Made by a program: the position numbers and the translations under genes. The notes beneath the pieces are model-generated. The model did no database searches. It was not told where the DNA came from and was given only the letters and a program-made list of their open reading frames with translations. This document shows, piece after piece, positions 9,706 to 18,219 of a stretch of DNA of 64,000 nt; positions within the stretch are counted from its first letter, which is position 1; every line of letters starts with the position of its first letter. The DNA is from Salinarimonas soli (GTDB taxonomy: Bacteria > Pseudomonadota > Alphaproteobacteria > Rhizobiales > Beijerinckiaceae). The stretch is from NCBI RefSeq assembly GCF_008386575.1, contig NZ_VUOA01000006.1, positions 141,286 to 205,285 on the forward strand, read 5' to 3'.

Positions 9706-11000
9706 GCGCGCCCCTGCCGCAGGCGCCCCGGGTGCGGGGCTGGTGCCCCGGCGTGCGCCGGCCCATGGAGACCGGCGACGGGCTCCTGGTGCGCGTCCAC
9801 CCGCCGGGCGGCGTGCTCGGGGCGGACGAGGCGCGTCTCGTGGCGGAGGCTGCGCGCACCTTCGGCAACGGGCTTCTCGACGTGACGGCCCGGGGCAATC
9901 TCCAGATCCGGGGCGTGCGACCGGCGACCTACCCCGCCCTCCTAGCGCGCCTCGACGAGGCGGGCCTCGTGGAGCCCGAGGGCGACGGCCCCAACCGGCT
10001 CACCCTCGTCTCGCCCTTCAGCGGCATCGATCCCGCCGAGCGCCTCGACGCCCGCCCCCTCGCGGCAGCCGTGGAGGAGGCGGCGGACGTGCGCGACCTG
10101 CCGGGCAAGGTGTTCGTCGCGGTCGACGGCGGCGGGATCATGCCGCTCGTGGGCTCGGGCGCCGACATCGTTCTCACCGCCGTGGCCGGTCCCACCCCGA
10201 TCGCGGTCGGCCTCGCCGCGCCGGAGGGCCCGCGCTGGATCGGCGCGACCCGGGCCGGGGACGCGCCCGAAGTCGTCCGCGCGCTGCTGCAGGGCTTCGC
10301 GGCCCTGCGGCGCGACGGGCGCACGGGGGTCGGACGGATCCGCGATCTGGACGAGGCCCAACGGGCGGTGCTCGCCGCCCGCGTGGCCCTGGCGCCCAGG
10401 GACGCGCCCCCGCTCCGCCCCGCCTGCCCCCGCACAGGGCTGGTGCCCTCCCACGGCGGCACGCTCGCGCTTCTCGCCGCTCTCGCTTTCGGCCGCTGCA
10501 ACGCGGATCAGCTCGCCCGCGCCGCGGACTGGAGCCGGGCTCATGGCTCCGGCGAGATCCGTCCGTCGCCGAGCCGGGGCCTGGTCCTGCCGGGTATCCC
10601 GGATCCGGGCATTATCCTCCGCGAGGCCGAGGCCGCGGGCTTCATCGTCGATCCCGCCGATCCCCGCCTCGCCGTCTCGGCCTGCCCCGGCGCGCCCTCC
10701 TGCGGCGCCGGGCGGGTGCCAGCGCCGAGCGATGCTGCGCCTCTGGCGGAGGCCGCGTCGCACCTCCTCGCGGCGGGGCTCTCGCTTCACGTGTCGGGCT
10801 GCCCGAAGGGCTGCGCCCATCCGGGCCGGGCGGATGTCACCCTCGTGGGGCAGGAGGACGGTTGCTATGGCCTCGTGCCAGGGGGTACGGCCCGCGATCC
10901 GGCGGTCCTCCGCCTCTCCCTCGACGAGGTGATGACCCGTCTTCGCGAAGCTCCGACGCCCGGTGAGCTCGCCCGCGCCCTCCGGGAGCCCGCGCTATGA
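9702..11000 (+). CDS. cobG: CobG, precorrin-3B synthase
   Basis: A 432-residue enzyme of the nitrite/sulfite reductase fold that hydroxylates precorrin-3A at C20 using O2, the step that marks the aerobic cobalamin pathway. The N-terminal ferredoxin-like half includes GLLDVTARGNLQIRGV. The [4Fe-4S] ligands are C328 and C334 (CPGAPSC) and C367 and C371 (GCPKGC), matching the expected C-x5-C...C-x3-C spacing. Both ends overlap neighbours by ATGA (cobN before, cobH after). Its presence supports oxygen-dependent ring contraction in this organism. Confidence 0.95.
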   Translation: MSAPLPQAPRVRGWCPGVRRPMETGDGLLVRVHPPGGVLGADEARLVAEAARTFGNGLLDVTARGNLQIRGVRPATYPALLARLDEAGLVEPEGDGPNRLTLVSPFSGIDPAERLDARPLAAAVEEAADVRDLPGKVFVAVDGGGIMPLVGSGADIVLTAVAGPTPIAVGLAAPEGPRWIGATRAGDAPEVVRALLQGFAALRRDGRTGVGRIRDLDEAQRAVLAARVALAPRDAPPLRPACPRTGLVPSHGGTLALLAALAFGRCNADQLARAADWSRAHGSGEIRPSPSRGLVLPGIPDPGIILREAEAAGFIVDPADPRLAVSACPGAPSCGAGRVPAPSDAAPLAEAASHLLAAGLSLHVSGCPKGCAHPGRADVTLVGQEDGCYGLVPGGTARDPAVLRLSLDEVMTRLREAPTPGELARALREPAL

Positions 11001-11629
11001 CCGAGCGCCTCGATTACGTCCGCGAGGGCGCCGAGATTTATCGCCGCTCCTTCGCGATCATTCGCGCCGAGGCCGACCTCTCGCGCTTTCACGGCACGGC
11101 GGAGCGGGTCGTCGTGCGCATGATCCACGCCTGCGGCATGACGGACCTGCCCCGCGACGTGGAGATGTCGCCCGATTTCGCCGAGACGGCCGAGGCCGCG
11201 CTCAGGGCCGGCGCCCCGATCCTGTGCGACGCCAAGATGGTGGCGAACGGGGTCACGCGGGCGCGCCTGCCCGCCGGCAACGACGTGATCTGCACCCTCG
11301 ACGACCCGCGCGTGCCGGGGCTCGCCGCGCAGATGGGCAACACCCGCTCCGCCGCCGCGCTCGACTTGTGGCGCGAGCGGCTGGCGGGCGCCCTCGTGGT
11401 GGTGGGCAACGCGCCCACCGCGCTCTTCCGGCTCCTCGAGATGATGAACGAGGGCGCACCTAAGCCCGCGGCCGTGATCGGCATCCCGGTGGGCTTCATC
11501 GGCGCCGCCGAGTCCAAGGAGGCGCTCGCCCGCGACGGCCGGGTGCCCTTCGTGGTGGTGCACGGGCGGCGGGGCGGCTCGGCGATGGCGGCGGCAGCCG
11601 TCAACGCGCTTGCCAACCCGGTGGAGTAG
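10997..11629 (+). CDS. cobH: CobH, precorrin-8X methylmutase
   Basis: A 210-residue enzyme that moves the C11 methyl to C12, converting precorrin-8X to hydrogenobyrinic acid. The catalytic histidine is H44 in RMIHACGMTD. Other family motifs are CDAKMVANGVTRARLP and NAPTALFRLLEM, with AAVIGIPVGFIGAAESKEAL near the end. Length is typical. It starts within the cobG stop codon (ATGA) and ends 8 bp before cobI. Confidence 0.97.
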   Translation: MTERLDYVREGAEIYRRSFAIIRAEADLSRFHGTAERVVVRMIHACGMTDLPRDVEMSPDFAETAEAALRAGAPILCDAKMVANGVTRARLPAGNDVICTLDDPRVPGLAAQMGNTRSAAALDLWRERLAGALVVVGNAPTALFRLLEMMNEGAPKPAAVIGIPVGFIGAAESKEALARDGRVPFVVVHGRRGGSAMAAAAVNALANPVE

Positions 11630-11637
11630 GGCGCGCG

Positions 11638-12375
11638 ATGAGCGACGCGATCCGCCTCTTCGGGTTAGGGTTAGGCCCCGGCAACCCGGACCTCATGACC
11701 GTGCGGGCCCGCGGCATCCTGGAGCGCGCCGACCGGCTCGCCCACTTCTGCAAGAAGGGGCGGCGCGGCAACGCCCGCACCATCGCGGACGCGGTTCTCG
11801 GCGCGGACCCGGCCCGCGAGATCGCCATGGTCTATCCCGTCACCACGGAGATCCCCGCCGACCATCCGGACTACGCGGCGGCGCTGAACCCCTTCTACGA
11901 GGACTGCGCCGCCCGCCTCCTCGCCGAGGCCGAGGCGGGGCGGATCGTGGCGGTGCTCTGCGAGGGCGACCCGTTCTTCTACGGCTCGTTCATGCATCTG
12001 TGGCGGCGCCTGCGCGACCGGGTGGCGATCGAGGTCGTGCCCGCCGTGACGGGGATGTCCGGCGCCTGGACGCGCGCGGACGCGCCCATCACCTGGGGCG
12101 ACGACGTGCTCACGGTCCTGCCCGCGACGCTGCCGGGCAACGATCTCGCCCGGCGCCTCGCGGCCACCGACGCCGCCGTGATCATGAAGCTCGGCCGGCA
12201 CCTCCCGAAGGTGCGCGCGGCGCTGGGCGAGGCAGGCCTCCTGGAACGCGCCATCTACGTCGAGCGCGCCACCATGGCAGGCGAGCGCGTGGTGCCGCTG
12301 TCGGACCTGCCGGAGGACGAGGACGCACCCTACTTCTCCATGATCATCGTGCCAGGCTCAGGGAGGCGCGTATGA
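11638..12375 (+). CDS. cobI: CobI, precorrin-2 C20-methyltransferase
   Basis: A 245-residue class III SAM-dependent tetrapyrrole methylase. The first glycine-rich loop GLGLGPGNPDLMTVRA is followed by VLCEGDPFFYGSFMHLW, the GDP motif of the SAM site, and VPAVTGMSGAW. It methylates precorrin-2 at C20 to give precorrin-3A, the CobG substrate. The glycine loop uses two TTA leucine codons within a few bases (about 11667-11675), rare in such GC-rich DNA. It overlaps cobJ by 4 bp. Confidence 0.95.
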   Translation: MSDAIRLFGLGLGPGNPDLMTVRARGILERADRLAHFCKKGRRGNARTIADAVLGADPAREIAMVYPVTTEIPADHPDYAAALNPFYEDCAARLLAEAEAGRIVAVLCEGDPFFYGSFMHLWRRLRDRVAIEVVPAVTGMSGAWTRADAPITWGDDVLTVLPATLPGNDLARRLAATDAAVIMKLGRHLPKVRAALGEAGLLERAIYVERATMAGERVVPLSDLPEDEDAPYFSMIIVPGSGRRV

Positions 12376-13133
12376 CAGGCGTCCTCACCGTGGTGGGCCT
12401 AGGCCCCGGCGACGCGCGCTGGCTCACGCCCGCGGCCTCGGCGGCGCTCGCGGAGGCGACGGATCTCGTCGGCTACGGCCCCTATCTCGACCGCGCGCCA
12501 GAGCGGCCCGGCCAGCGGCGGCATGCGTCCGACAACCGGGTCGAGATCGACCGGGCGCGCTTCGCCCTCGATCTCGCAGCGGCGGGAAACCGGGTGGCGG
12601 TGGTGTCGGGCGGCGATCCGGGCGTCTTCGCCATGGCGGCGGCCGTCTTCGAGGCACTGGAGGGCGGCGACCCGGCGTGGCGCGCCATCAATATCCGCGT
12701 GGAGCCCGGCGTCACGGCGATGCTTGCCGCCGCGGCCCGGGTCGGCGCGCCGCTCGGGGGCGATTTCTGCGCCATGTCGCTCTCCGACAACCTCAAGCCA
12801 TGGGAGGTGATCGAGACGCGGCTTCGCGCGGCGCTCGGTGCGGATTTCGTCGTGGCGCTCTACAACCCGATCTCGAAGGCGCGCCCCTGGCAGCTCGGCC
12901 GCGCGCTGGCGCTCGCGGCCGAGTTCCGCCATCCCGCGACCCCCGTGATCATGGCCCGCGCGGTGGGGCGGGCGGACGAGGGCGTCCGCGTCGTGCCGCT
13001 GGCGCAAGCCGACGCGGCCTCGGCCGACATGTCGACCCTCGTCATGATCGGCGCCAGCACCACGCGGCTCATCGAACGCGAGGGCGCCGCGCCTTACGTC
13101 TACACGCCCCGCGTTTACGGGGTGCGCCCGTGA
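12372..13133 (+). CDS. cobJ: CobJ, precorrin-3B C17-methyltransferase
   Basis: A 253-residue tetrapyrrole methylase that methylates C17 of precorrin-3B with ring contraction, giving precorrin-4. VVGLGPGDARWLTPAA is the N-terminal SAM loop, VVSGGDPGVFAMAAAVFE the second SAM motif, and FCAMSLSDNLKPWEVIETRL and VALYNPISKARPWQL are specific to the CobJ/CbiH group. The ATG at 12372 overlaps the cobI stop and is preferred over longer upstream frames that only shadow cobI. The 3' end overlaps convergent cobK by 19 bp. Confidence 0.96.
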   Translation: MTGVLTVVGLGPGDARWLTPAASAALAEATDLVGYGPYLDRAPERPGQRRHASDNRVEIDRARFALDLAAAGNRVAVVSGGDPGVFAMAAAVFEALEGGDPAWRAINIRVEPGVTAMLAAAARVGAPLGGDFCAMSLSDNLKPWEVIETRLRAALGADFVVALYNPISKARPWQLGRALALAAEFRHPATPVIMARAVGRADEGVRVVPLAQADAASADMSTLVMIGASTTRLIEREGAAPYVYTPRVYGVRP

Positions 13134-13867
13134 CGCTCATCGAGCCAAGCCAGCGCCTCGGTGACAGCCGCCACCTCCGTGACGCCCGCCGGTTTCTCCG
13201 GCCGGGCGACGAGCACCACGGGGATGTCCAGCGCCCGGGCCGCCGCGATCTTCGGATAGGTGGCGCCGCCGCCGGAATTCTTGGTGACGAGCACGTCGAT
13301 GCGGTGCGTTTGCATCAGGGCGCGCTCCGCCGCCTCGTCGAAGGGGGCGCGGTCGCGGATGGCGATGACGTTCGGCACCGGCAGGGCGTCGTCGATGGGC
13401 TCGATGGTGCGCACCACGTAGGCATGCTGCGGGGCCGCCGCGAAGGGGCGCAGCTCCAGGCGCCCGACCGTGAGGAAAGCCCGCCGCGGCGCCTCGCCCA
13501 GGGCCCGCACGGCGTCCGCCATGGTTGCGACCTCGCGCCAGCGATCGCCGGCCTGCGGCCTCCAGGGCGGACGGCGCAGCGCCAGCAGAAGCACGCCAGC
13601 GTCGTCGCAGGCCTTGGCCGCGTTGTGGGACATCACCGCCGCAAACGGGTGCGTCGCGTCGATGACGGCTTCCATCCGCTCATCGCGCAGGAACCGCGCG
13701 AGCCCCTCCGGGCCGCCGAAGCCGCCGATGCGGGTCGGGATCGGCAGGTGGCGCGGCTCGCTGGTGCGGCCGGCAAGCGACAGCAGCGGCTGAAAGCGGC
13801 CCTGCCCGGCGAGCGCCCTCGCGAGCCCCGAGGCTTCCGTGGTGCCGCCCAGAATAAGGATGCGCAT
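13115..13867 (-). CDS. cobK: CobK, precorrin-6A reductase
   Basis: A 250-residue NADPH-dependent reductase of the CobK/CbiJ family acting on precorrin-6[17 protein letters not shown] is the Rossmann-type N-terminus, IDATHPFAAVMSHNA the conserved central motif, and VTKNSGGGATYPKI the C-terminal signature. The ATG at 13867 is chosen because the family begins exactly there; the 20 extra upstream codons overlap cobL. It is antisense inside a rightward gene run: its start codon shares two bases with the cobL start, and its 3' end overlaps cobJ by 19 bp. Confidence 0.95.
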   Translation of the reverse strand: MRILILGGTTEASGLARALAGQGRFQPLLSLAGRTSEPRHLPIPTRIGGFGGPEGLARFLRDERMEAVIDATHPFAAVMSHNAAKACDDAGVLLLALRRPPWRPQAGDRWREVATMADAVRALGEAPRRAFLTVGRLELRPFAAAPQHAYVVRTIEPIDDALPVPNVIAIRDRAPFDEAAERALMQTHRIDVLVTKNSGGGATYPKIAAARALDIPVVLVARPEKPAGVTEVAAVTEALAWLDERHGRTP

Positions 13868-15113
13868 GAACGCCTTGTCGCCGAAAGCTGACGTGGAGTC
13901 GAGCGCCGCCCGCCCCTGGCTCGCCATCGTGGGCGTGGGCGAGGACGGGCGCGCGGGGCTTTCCCCCGCCGCGCTCCGCGCTCTGGAGACCGCGACCTTG
14001 GTGGTGGGCGGCGCGCGGCATCTCGCGCTCGTCGCGCCGATCGCGGCGCCGACGCTCGCTTGGCCCTCCCCGATCGCGGACGGCTACGGCGCGATCCTGG
14101 CCCGGCGCGGCGAGGCCGTGTGCGTGCTCGCCACGGGGGACCCGTTCAATCATGGCGTCGGCGCGGAGCTCGCCCGCCTGATCCCGGCGGACGAGATCGT
14201 GTGCCATCCGGGGCCGTCCGCCTTCACGCTCGCCGCCGCCCGCATGGGCTGGTCGCTGCCCGAATGCGCCTGCGTGAGCCTGCACGGGCGGGCCCTGGAG
14301 CGGATCATCCCCCTGCTCCAGCCCGGTGCCCGCCTCCTCGCCCTGTCCTGGGACGGCACGACGCCCGCGCGGCTGGCCGCGCTGCTGGACGAGCGCGGCA
14401 TGGGCGGGTCGAAGCTCACCGTGCTGGAGGCCATGGGCGGGCCGCGCGAGCGGGTGCGGACGGCGGACGCGGCGGGCTTCGCCCTCGGAGACGTCGACCC
14501 GCTCAACACGATCGCGCTCCAGGTCGAGGCGCCTCTGACGGCGCGCGTCGTAACCCTCGCGCCGGGGCTCGACGATGCCTGGTTCGCCAATGACGGCCAG
14601 CTCACGAAATCGGAGATGCGTGCCATGACGCTGGCCGCCCTGGCGCCGCGCGCCGGCGAGCTCCTATGGGACGTCGGCGCGGGGGCGGGATCGGTCGCCA
14701 TCGAATGGTGCCTGAGCCATCCCCGCAATCGCTGCCTTGCGATCGAGGAGCGGGCCGAGCGCGCCGAGCGGGCGCGGGGCAACGCCCTCCAGCTCGGCGC
14801 GGTCGGCGTGGAGGTCCGCGTCGGCCAAGCGCCGGGGGCCCTGGCCGATCTCCCTCCGCCTGACGCCGTGTTCATCGGCGGGGGCGCGCACGAGGCGGGG
14901 GTGTTCGAGGCCTGCTGGGGCGCCCTGAAACCCGGCGGACGGCTCGTGATCAACGCCGTCACCCTGGAGACGGAGGCGCGGCTCGCCGCGCTCCATGGCG
15001 CCTATGGCGGCCTCATGCGACGCATCGCGCTCTCGCGCCTGGAGCGGGTCGGCTCCATGCACGGCTGGCGGGCCGCGATGCCTGTGACGCAATGGCTGGT
15101 GACGAAGCCATGA
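13866..15113 (+). CDS. cobL: CobL, precorrin-6B C5,15-methyltransferase (decarboxylating), CbiE-CbiT fusion
   Basis: A 415-residue two-domain enzyme. The N-terminal CbiE-like tetrapyrrole methylase (about 15-215) has [16 protein letters not shown] and [16 protein letters not shown]. The C-terminal CbiT-like class I methyltransferase (about 235-415) has [16 protein letters not shown] and [12 protein letters not shown]. It methylates C5 and C15 and removes the C12 acetate carboxyl to give precorrin-8X. The ATG at 13866 interlocks with the cobK start; two ATGs slightly upstream are possible but would lie inside cobK. It overlaps cobE by ATGA. Confidence 0.95.
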   Translation: MNALSPKADVESSAARPWLAIVGVGEDGRAGLSPAALRALETATLVVGGARHLALVAPIAAPTLAWPSPIADGYGAILARRGEAVCVLATGDPFNHGVGAELARLIPADEIVCHPGPSAFTLAAARMGWSLPECACVSLHGRALERIIPLLQPGARLLALSWDGTTPARLAALLDERGMGGSKLTVLEAMGGPRERVRTADAAGFALGDVDPLNTIALQVEAPLTARVVTLAPGLDDAWFANDGQLTKSEMRAMTLAALAPRAGELLWDVGAGAGSVAIEWCLSHPRNRCLAIEERAERAERARGNALQLGAVGVEVRVGQAPGALADLPPPDAVFIGGGAHEAGVFEACWGALKPGGRLVINAVTLETEARLAALHGAYGGLMRRIALSRLERVGSMHGWRAAMPVTQWLVTKP

Positions 15114-15493
15114 TCGTGGCGGGCGTAGGATTCAGGGGCGGCGCGGGCGCGGACGAGATCGTCGCGCTCGTGGAGCGCGCGCTCGCGCTCGCCGCAGCGC
15201 CGCGCGGCGACCTCGCCCGCCTCGCCACGGTGCAGGCGCTCGCCGACGCACCCGCCTTCCAGGATGCCGCCCGCCGCCTCGCGGCGGCGGGCCTGGGCGT
15301 CGACGAGATTGCGTTGCAAGGAGCCGACGCGCGGGTGCTGACCCGCTCGGAGCGCTCGCTCAAAGCCCACGGCGTCGGCTCGGTGGCGGAAGCCGCGGCC
15401 CTCGCTGCCGCCGGCTTCGGGAGCACGCTCCTTCTGGCACGCATCTCCTCTCCCGCCGCCACCTGCGCGCTCGCACGGGGGAACCTCCCGTGA
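15110..15493 (+). CDS. cobE: CobE, CbiG C-terminal-domain protein of cobalamin synthesis
   Basis: A 127-residue protein matching the CobE/CbiG C-terminal domain, with [24 protein letters not shown] at the start and [26 protein letters not shown] near the end. The family is required for aerobic cobalamin synthesis, but the exact reaction of the stand-alone CobE is not settled. The ATG at 15110 overlaps the cobL stop and fits the operon style better than an ATG six codons upstream. The stop overlaps the GTG start of cobM. Confidence 0.9.
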   Translation: MIVAGVGFRGGAGADEIVALVERALALAAAPRGDLARLATVQALADAPAFQDAARRLAAAGLGVDEIALQGADARVLTRSERSLKAHGVGSVAEAAALAAAGFGSTLLLARISSPAATCALARGNLP

Positions 15494-16266
15494 CCGTGCA
15501 TTTCATCGGCGCCGGTCCGGGCGCCCCCGATCTCATCACCGTGCGGGGCCGGGCGCTCATCGAGCGCTGCCCCGTCTGCCTCTATGCGGGTTCCATCGTT
15601 CCGTCCGACATCTTGGCCTGGTGCCCGCCCGGCGCCCGGCGCATCGACACGGCTCCCCTCGACCTCGACGCCATCGTGGCGGAGTTCGTTCGGGCGCACG
15701 AGGCCGGGGAGGACGTGGCGCGGCTCCATTCGGGGGACCTCTCGGTGTGGAGCGCCATGGGCGAGCAGCTGCGCCGCCTCGACGCGCTCGGCATTCCCTA
15801 CACGATCACGCCGGGCGTCCCCTCCTTCGCGGCGGCCGCTGCAGCGCTCGGGCGCGAGCTCACCGTACCGGAGGTGGCGCAGTCGGTGGTGCTCACCCGC
15901 ACCACGGGCCGCGCCTCAGCGATGCCCGAGACCGAGACGCTCACGGCCTTTGCCGCGACCCGGGCGACGCTCGCGATCCATCTCTCGATCCACGTGGTGG
16001 AGCGGGTCGCCGAGGAGCTGATCCCCGCGTACGGCGCCGATTGCCCCGCCGCCGTGGTCTGGCGCGCCTCGTGGCCCGACGAGCGGGTGATCCGGGGAAC
16101 GCTCGGCACGCTGGCGGGGCTGGTGCGGGCGGAAGGGTTGGAGCGCACGGCGCTGATCCTGGTGGGCCGTGCGCTCGACGCGGGTAGCTTCCGCGACAGC
16201 GCCCTCTACTCGACGGATTACGACCGGCGCTTCCGCCCCCGCGCCGGAGGACCCTCCGATGGGTGA
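15490..16266 (+). CDS. cobM: CobM, precorrin-4 C11-methyltransferase
   Basis: A 258-residue tetrapyrrole methylase that methylates precorrin-4 at C11 to give precorrin-5. It starts with GTG inside the cobE stop (GTGA). [18 protein letters not shown] is the first SAM loop, [17 protein letters not shown] the CobM-specific second loop, and [14 protein letters not shown] and [14 protein letters not shown] follow as usual. It ends 4 bp before the convergent cbiD. It is the last gene of the cobL-cobE-cobM run. Confidence 0.96.
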   Translation: MTVHFIGAGPGAPDLITVRGRALIERCPVCLYAGSIVPSDILAWCPPGARRIDTAPLDLDAIVAEFVRAHEAGEDVARLHSGDLSVWSAMGEQLRRLDALGIPYTITPGVPSFAAAAAALGRELTVPEVAQSVVLTRTTGRASAMPETETLTAFAATRATLAIHLSIHVVERVAEELIPAYGADCPAAVVWRASWPDERVIRGTLGTLAGLVRAEGLERTALILVGRALDAGSFRDSALYSTDYDRRFRPRAGGPSDG

Positions 16267-16270
16267 GACC

Positions 16271-17374
16271 CTATCCGATCGGATGCAGCGGCACCCGGCC
16301 CTGGAGAGCCCCGGCCCGGTCGAACACAGCCACCTCGAGGGCTGTGTCCGTGCCGGCGAGCGCCTTGGCCGCCGTGCGCCAGGCGTGCTGGGCCACCACG
16401 TCGGCGAGCGGCAGGCCGAGGCGCGCGGCGCTCTCCAGCACCTCCAGCGCCGTGTTGGCGCCCCGCGCCGCCGCGACCGCGTCCGGGTCGCCCCCGGCCT
16501 CCCGCAGGCGCTCGGCGAGCCAGTCGAGATCCACGGCGCCCGCCCGGGAATGGAGGTCGAGCATGCCTTGGCCGAGCTTCGCCATCTTGGCGATGCCTCC
16601 CGCCACCGTGACCCGGGGCACGGGGTTGCGGCGCAGATATTTCAACATGCCGCCCGCGAAATCGCCCATGTCGATGAGCGCGTGATCGGGCAGCCCGTGC
16701 AGGGCCTGGACGGCGGCCTCCGAGGTGGAGCCCGTGGCGCCCGCCACATGATCAAGCCCCACCGCGCGGGCCACGTCGATGCCGCGATGGATGGAGTGGA
16801 TCCAGGCCGCGCAGGAATAGGGCACGACGACACCCGTGGTGCCGAGCACGGAGAGCCCGCCCACGATGCCGAGGCGCCCGTTGAGGGTGCGCCGGGCGAT
16901 CTCCTCACCGCCGGGGATGGAGATCTCCACCACCACGTCGCGAGGGCCGCCGATGGCGCTCGCCGCCTCCTCCAGGTTCTCGCGGATCATCTGGCGGGGC
17001 ATCGGGTTGATGGCGGGCTCGCCGGGCGGCAGGGGGAGGCCCGGGCGCGTCACCGTTCCGACGCCAGGGCCCGCCCGGAAGCTGACCCCGGTTCCCGGCG
17101 CGCCGGCCCGCACGGTCGCGATCACAAGGGCGCCGTGGGTGACGTCCGGATCGTCGCCTGCGTCCTTCACCACGCCGGCCCGCGCGCCCGCGGGCGCGGC
17201 CTCCGTTTGCGCGAGCGCGAAGGCAGGCCGCGCGCCGCCGGGGAGCACGATCTCGACGGGGTCCGGGAACTCCCCCGTGCGCCAGCCGAGATACGCCGCC
17301 TTGGCGGCCGCCGTGGCGCAGGCGCCCGTGGTCCAGCCGCGGCGCAACTCTCCGGGGGGTTTTTCGCTCTCCAT
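16271..17374 (-). CDS. cbiD: CbiD, (cobalt-)precorrin-5B C1-methyltransferase
   Basis: A 367-residue protein with the CbiD N-terminal signature RRGWTTGACATAAAKAA, then VVPYSCAAWIHSIHRGIDVARA and GDFAGGMLKYLRR. CbiD methylates C1 in the anaerobic pathway. No cobF (the aerobic precorrin-6A synthase) is visible, so CbiD probably fills that step here in an otherwise CobG-type pathway. The ATG at 17374 was preferred to one 12 codons upstream because the signature then lies near the N-terminus. It is antisense to its cob neighbours and divergent from cobA by 50 bp. Confidence 0.93.
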   Translation of the reverse strand: MESEKPPGELRRGWTTGACATAAAKAAYLGWRTGEFPDPVEIVLPGGARPAFALAQTEAAPAGARAGVVKDAGDDPDVTHGALVIATVRAGAPGTGVSFRAGPGVGTVTRPGLPLPPGEPAINPMPRQMIRENLEEAASAIGGPRDVVVEISIPGGEEIARRTLNGRLGIVGGLSVLGTTGVVVPYSCAAWIHSIHRGIDVARAVGLDHVAGATGSTSEAAVQALHGLPDHALIDMGDFAGGMLKYLRRNPVPRVTVAGGIAKMAKLGQGMLDLHSRAGAVDLDWLAERLREAGGDPDAVAAARGANTALEVLESAARLGLPLADVVAQHAWRTAAKALAGTDTALEVAVFDRAGALQGRVPLHPIG

Positions 17375-17424
17375 TCCCCCACATATAGTCGGCCCGTCGC
17401 CGCAGGTCATGGCCGGAGGCTCGC

Positions 17425-18219
17425 TTGACCCCGCTTTCGCGGTATTCCCCCCCGTTCGCGCCCGGCACCGTGTGGCTGGTGGGCGCGGGTCCCGGCGATC
17501 CCGGGCTCCTGACGATCCATGCCCTCAACGCGCTCGCCGCCGCCGACGTGGTGGTCCACGACGCGCTGGTGGACTCGTCCGTCCTGTCGCTCACCCGGGA
17601 GGGCGCGGTGCTCGAATTCGCGGGCAAGCGCGGCGGCCAGCCCTCGGCGGCGCAGGCCGACATCTCGGAGCGGCTGATCGCGCTCGCGCGACGGGGCCTG
17701 CGGGTCCTGCGCCTGAAAGGAGGCGACCCCTTCGTGTTCGGGCGCGGGGGCGAGGAGGCGCTGGCGCTCGCCGAGGCGGGGATCCCGTTCCGCATCATCC
17801 CCGGCGTGTCGAGCGGTCTCGCCTCGCTCGCCATTCACGGCGTGCCGGCCACGACGCGGGACACCAACCACGCCGTCATCCTCGCCACGGGCCATTGCGC
17901 GGCGGACGGCTCCACGGACTGGGCCGCGCTCGCCCGCACGGGCGCACCGCTCGTCCTCTACATGGCGGTGACAAACCTTCCTGAGATCGTCGAGGCCCTG
18001 ATCGGCGGCGGCCTCCCCGGCGCGACCCCCGTCCTCGTGGTGCACGGGGCGACCACCGCCCGGGAGCGTGTGGTCGAGGCGACGTTGGAGCGGCTGCCGG
18101 CGCTCGCACGCGAGGGCGCGATCCGCTCCCCCGCCGTGGTGGCGGTCGGCGCTATCGCGGCGTTCCGCTCCGCCATCGCCAACCACCTCCTGGAGTTCGG
18201 CGCGGAGGCCGCCCAATGA
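17425..18219 (+). CDS. cobA: CobA/SUMT, uroporphyrinogen-III C-methyltransferase
   Basis: A 264-residue SAM-dependent methylase that turns uroporphyrinogen III into precorrin-2, the branch point to cobalamin and siroheme. VWLVGAGPGDPGLLTIHALN, VVHDALVDSSVL, LKGGDPFVFGRGGEE and ATTRDTNHAVILATGH are all standard SUMT motifs. No in-frame ATG precedes the first motif, so translation probably begins at TTG 17425 (MTPLSRY); a GTG at about 17470 would cut into the first strand. It overlaps cobB by ATGA, forming a cobA-cobB pair. Confidence 0.95.
   Translation: MTPLSRYSPPFAPGTVWLVGAGPGDPGLLTIHALNALAAADVVVHDALVDSSVLSLTREGAVLEFAGKRGGQPSAAQADISERLIALARRGLRVLRLKGGDPFVFGRGGEEALALAEAGIPFRIIPGVSSGLASLAIHGVPATTRDTNHAVILATGHCAADGSTDWAALARTGAPLVLYMAVTNLPEIVEALIGGGLPGATPVLVVHGATTARERVVEATLERLPALAREGAIRSPAVVAVGAIAAFRSAIANHLLEFGAEAAQ

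Noticed and set aside
11663-11676. GGGTTAGGGTTAGG resembling a telomeric repeat
   Set aside because: It encodes the expected Gly-Leu-Gly-Leu-Gly SAM loop of CobI and is only two units long; notable only for two rare TTA codons.
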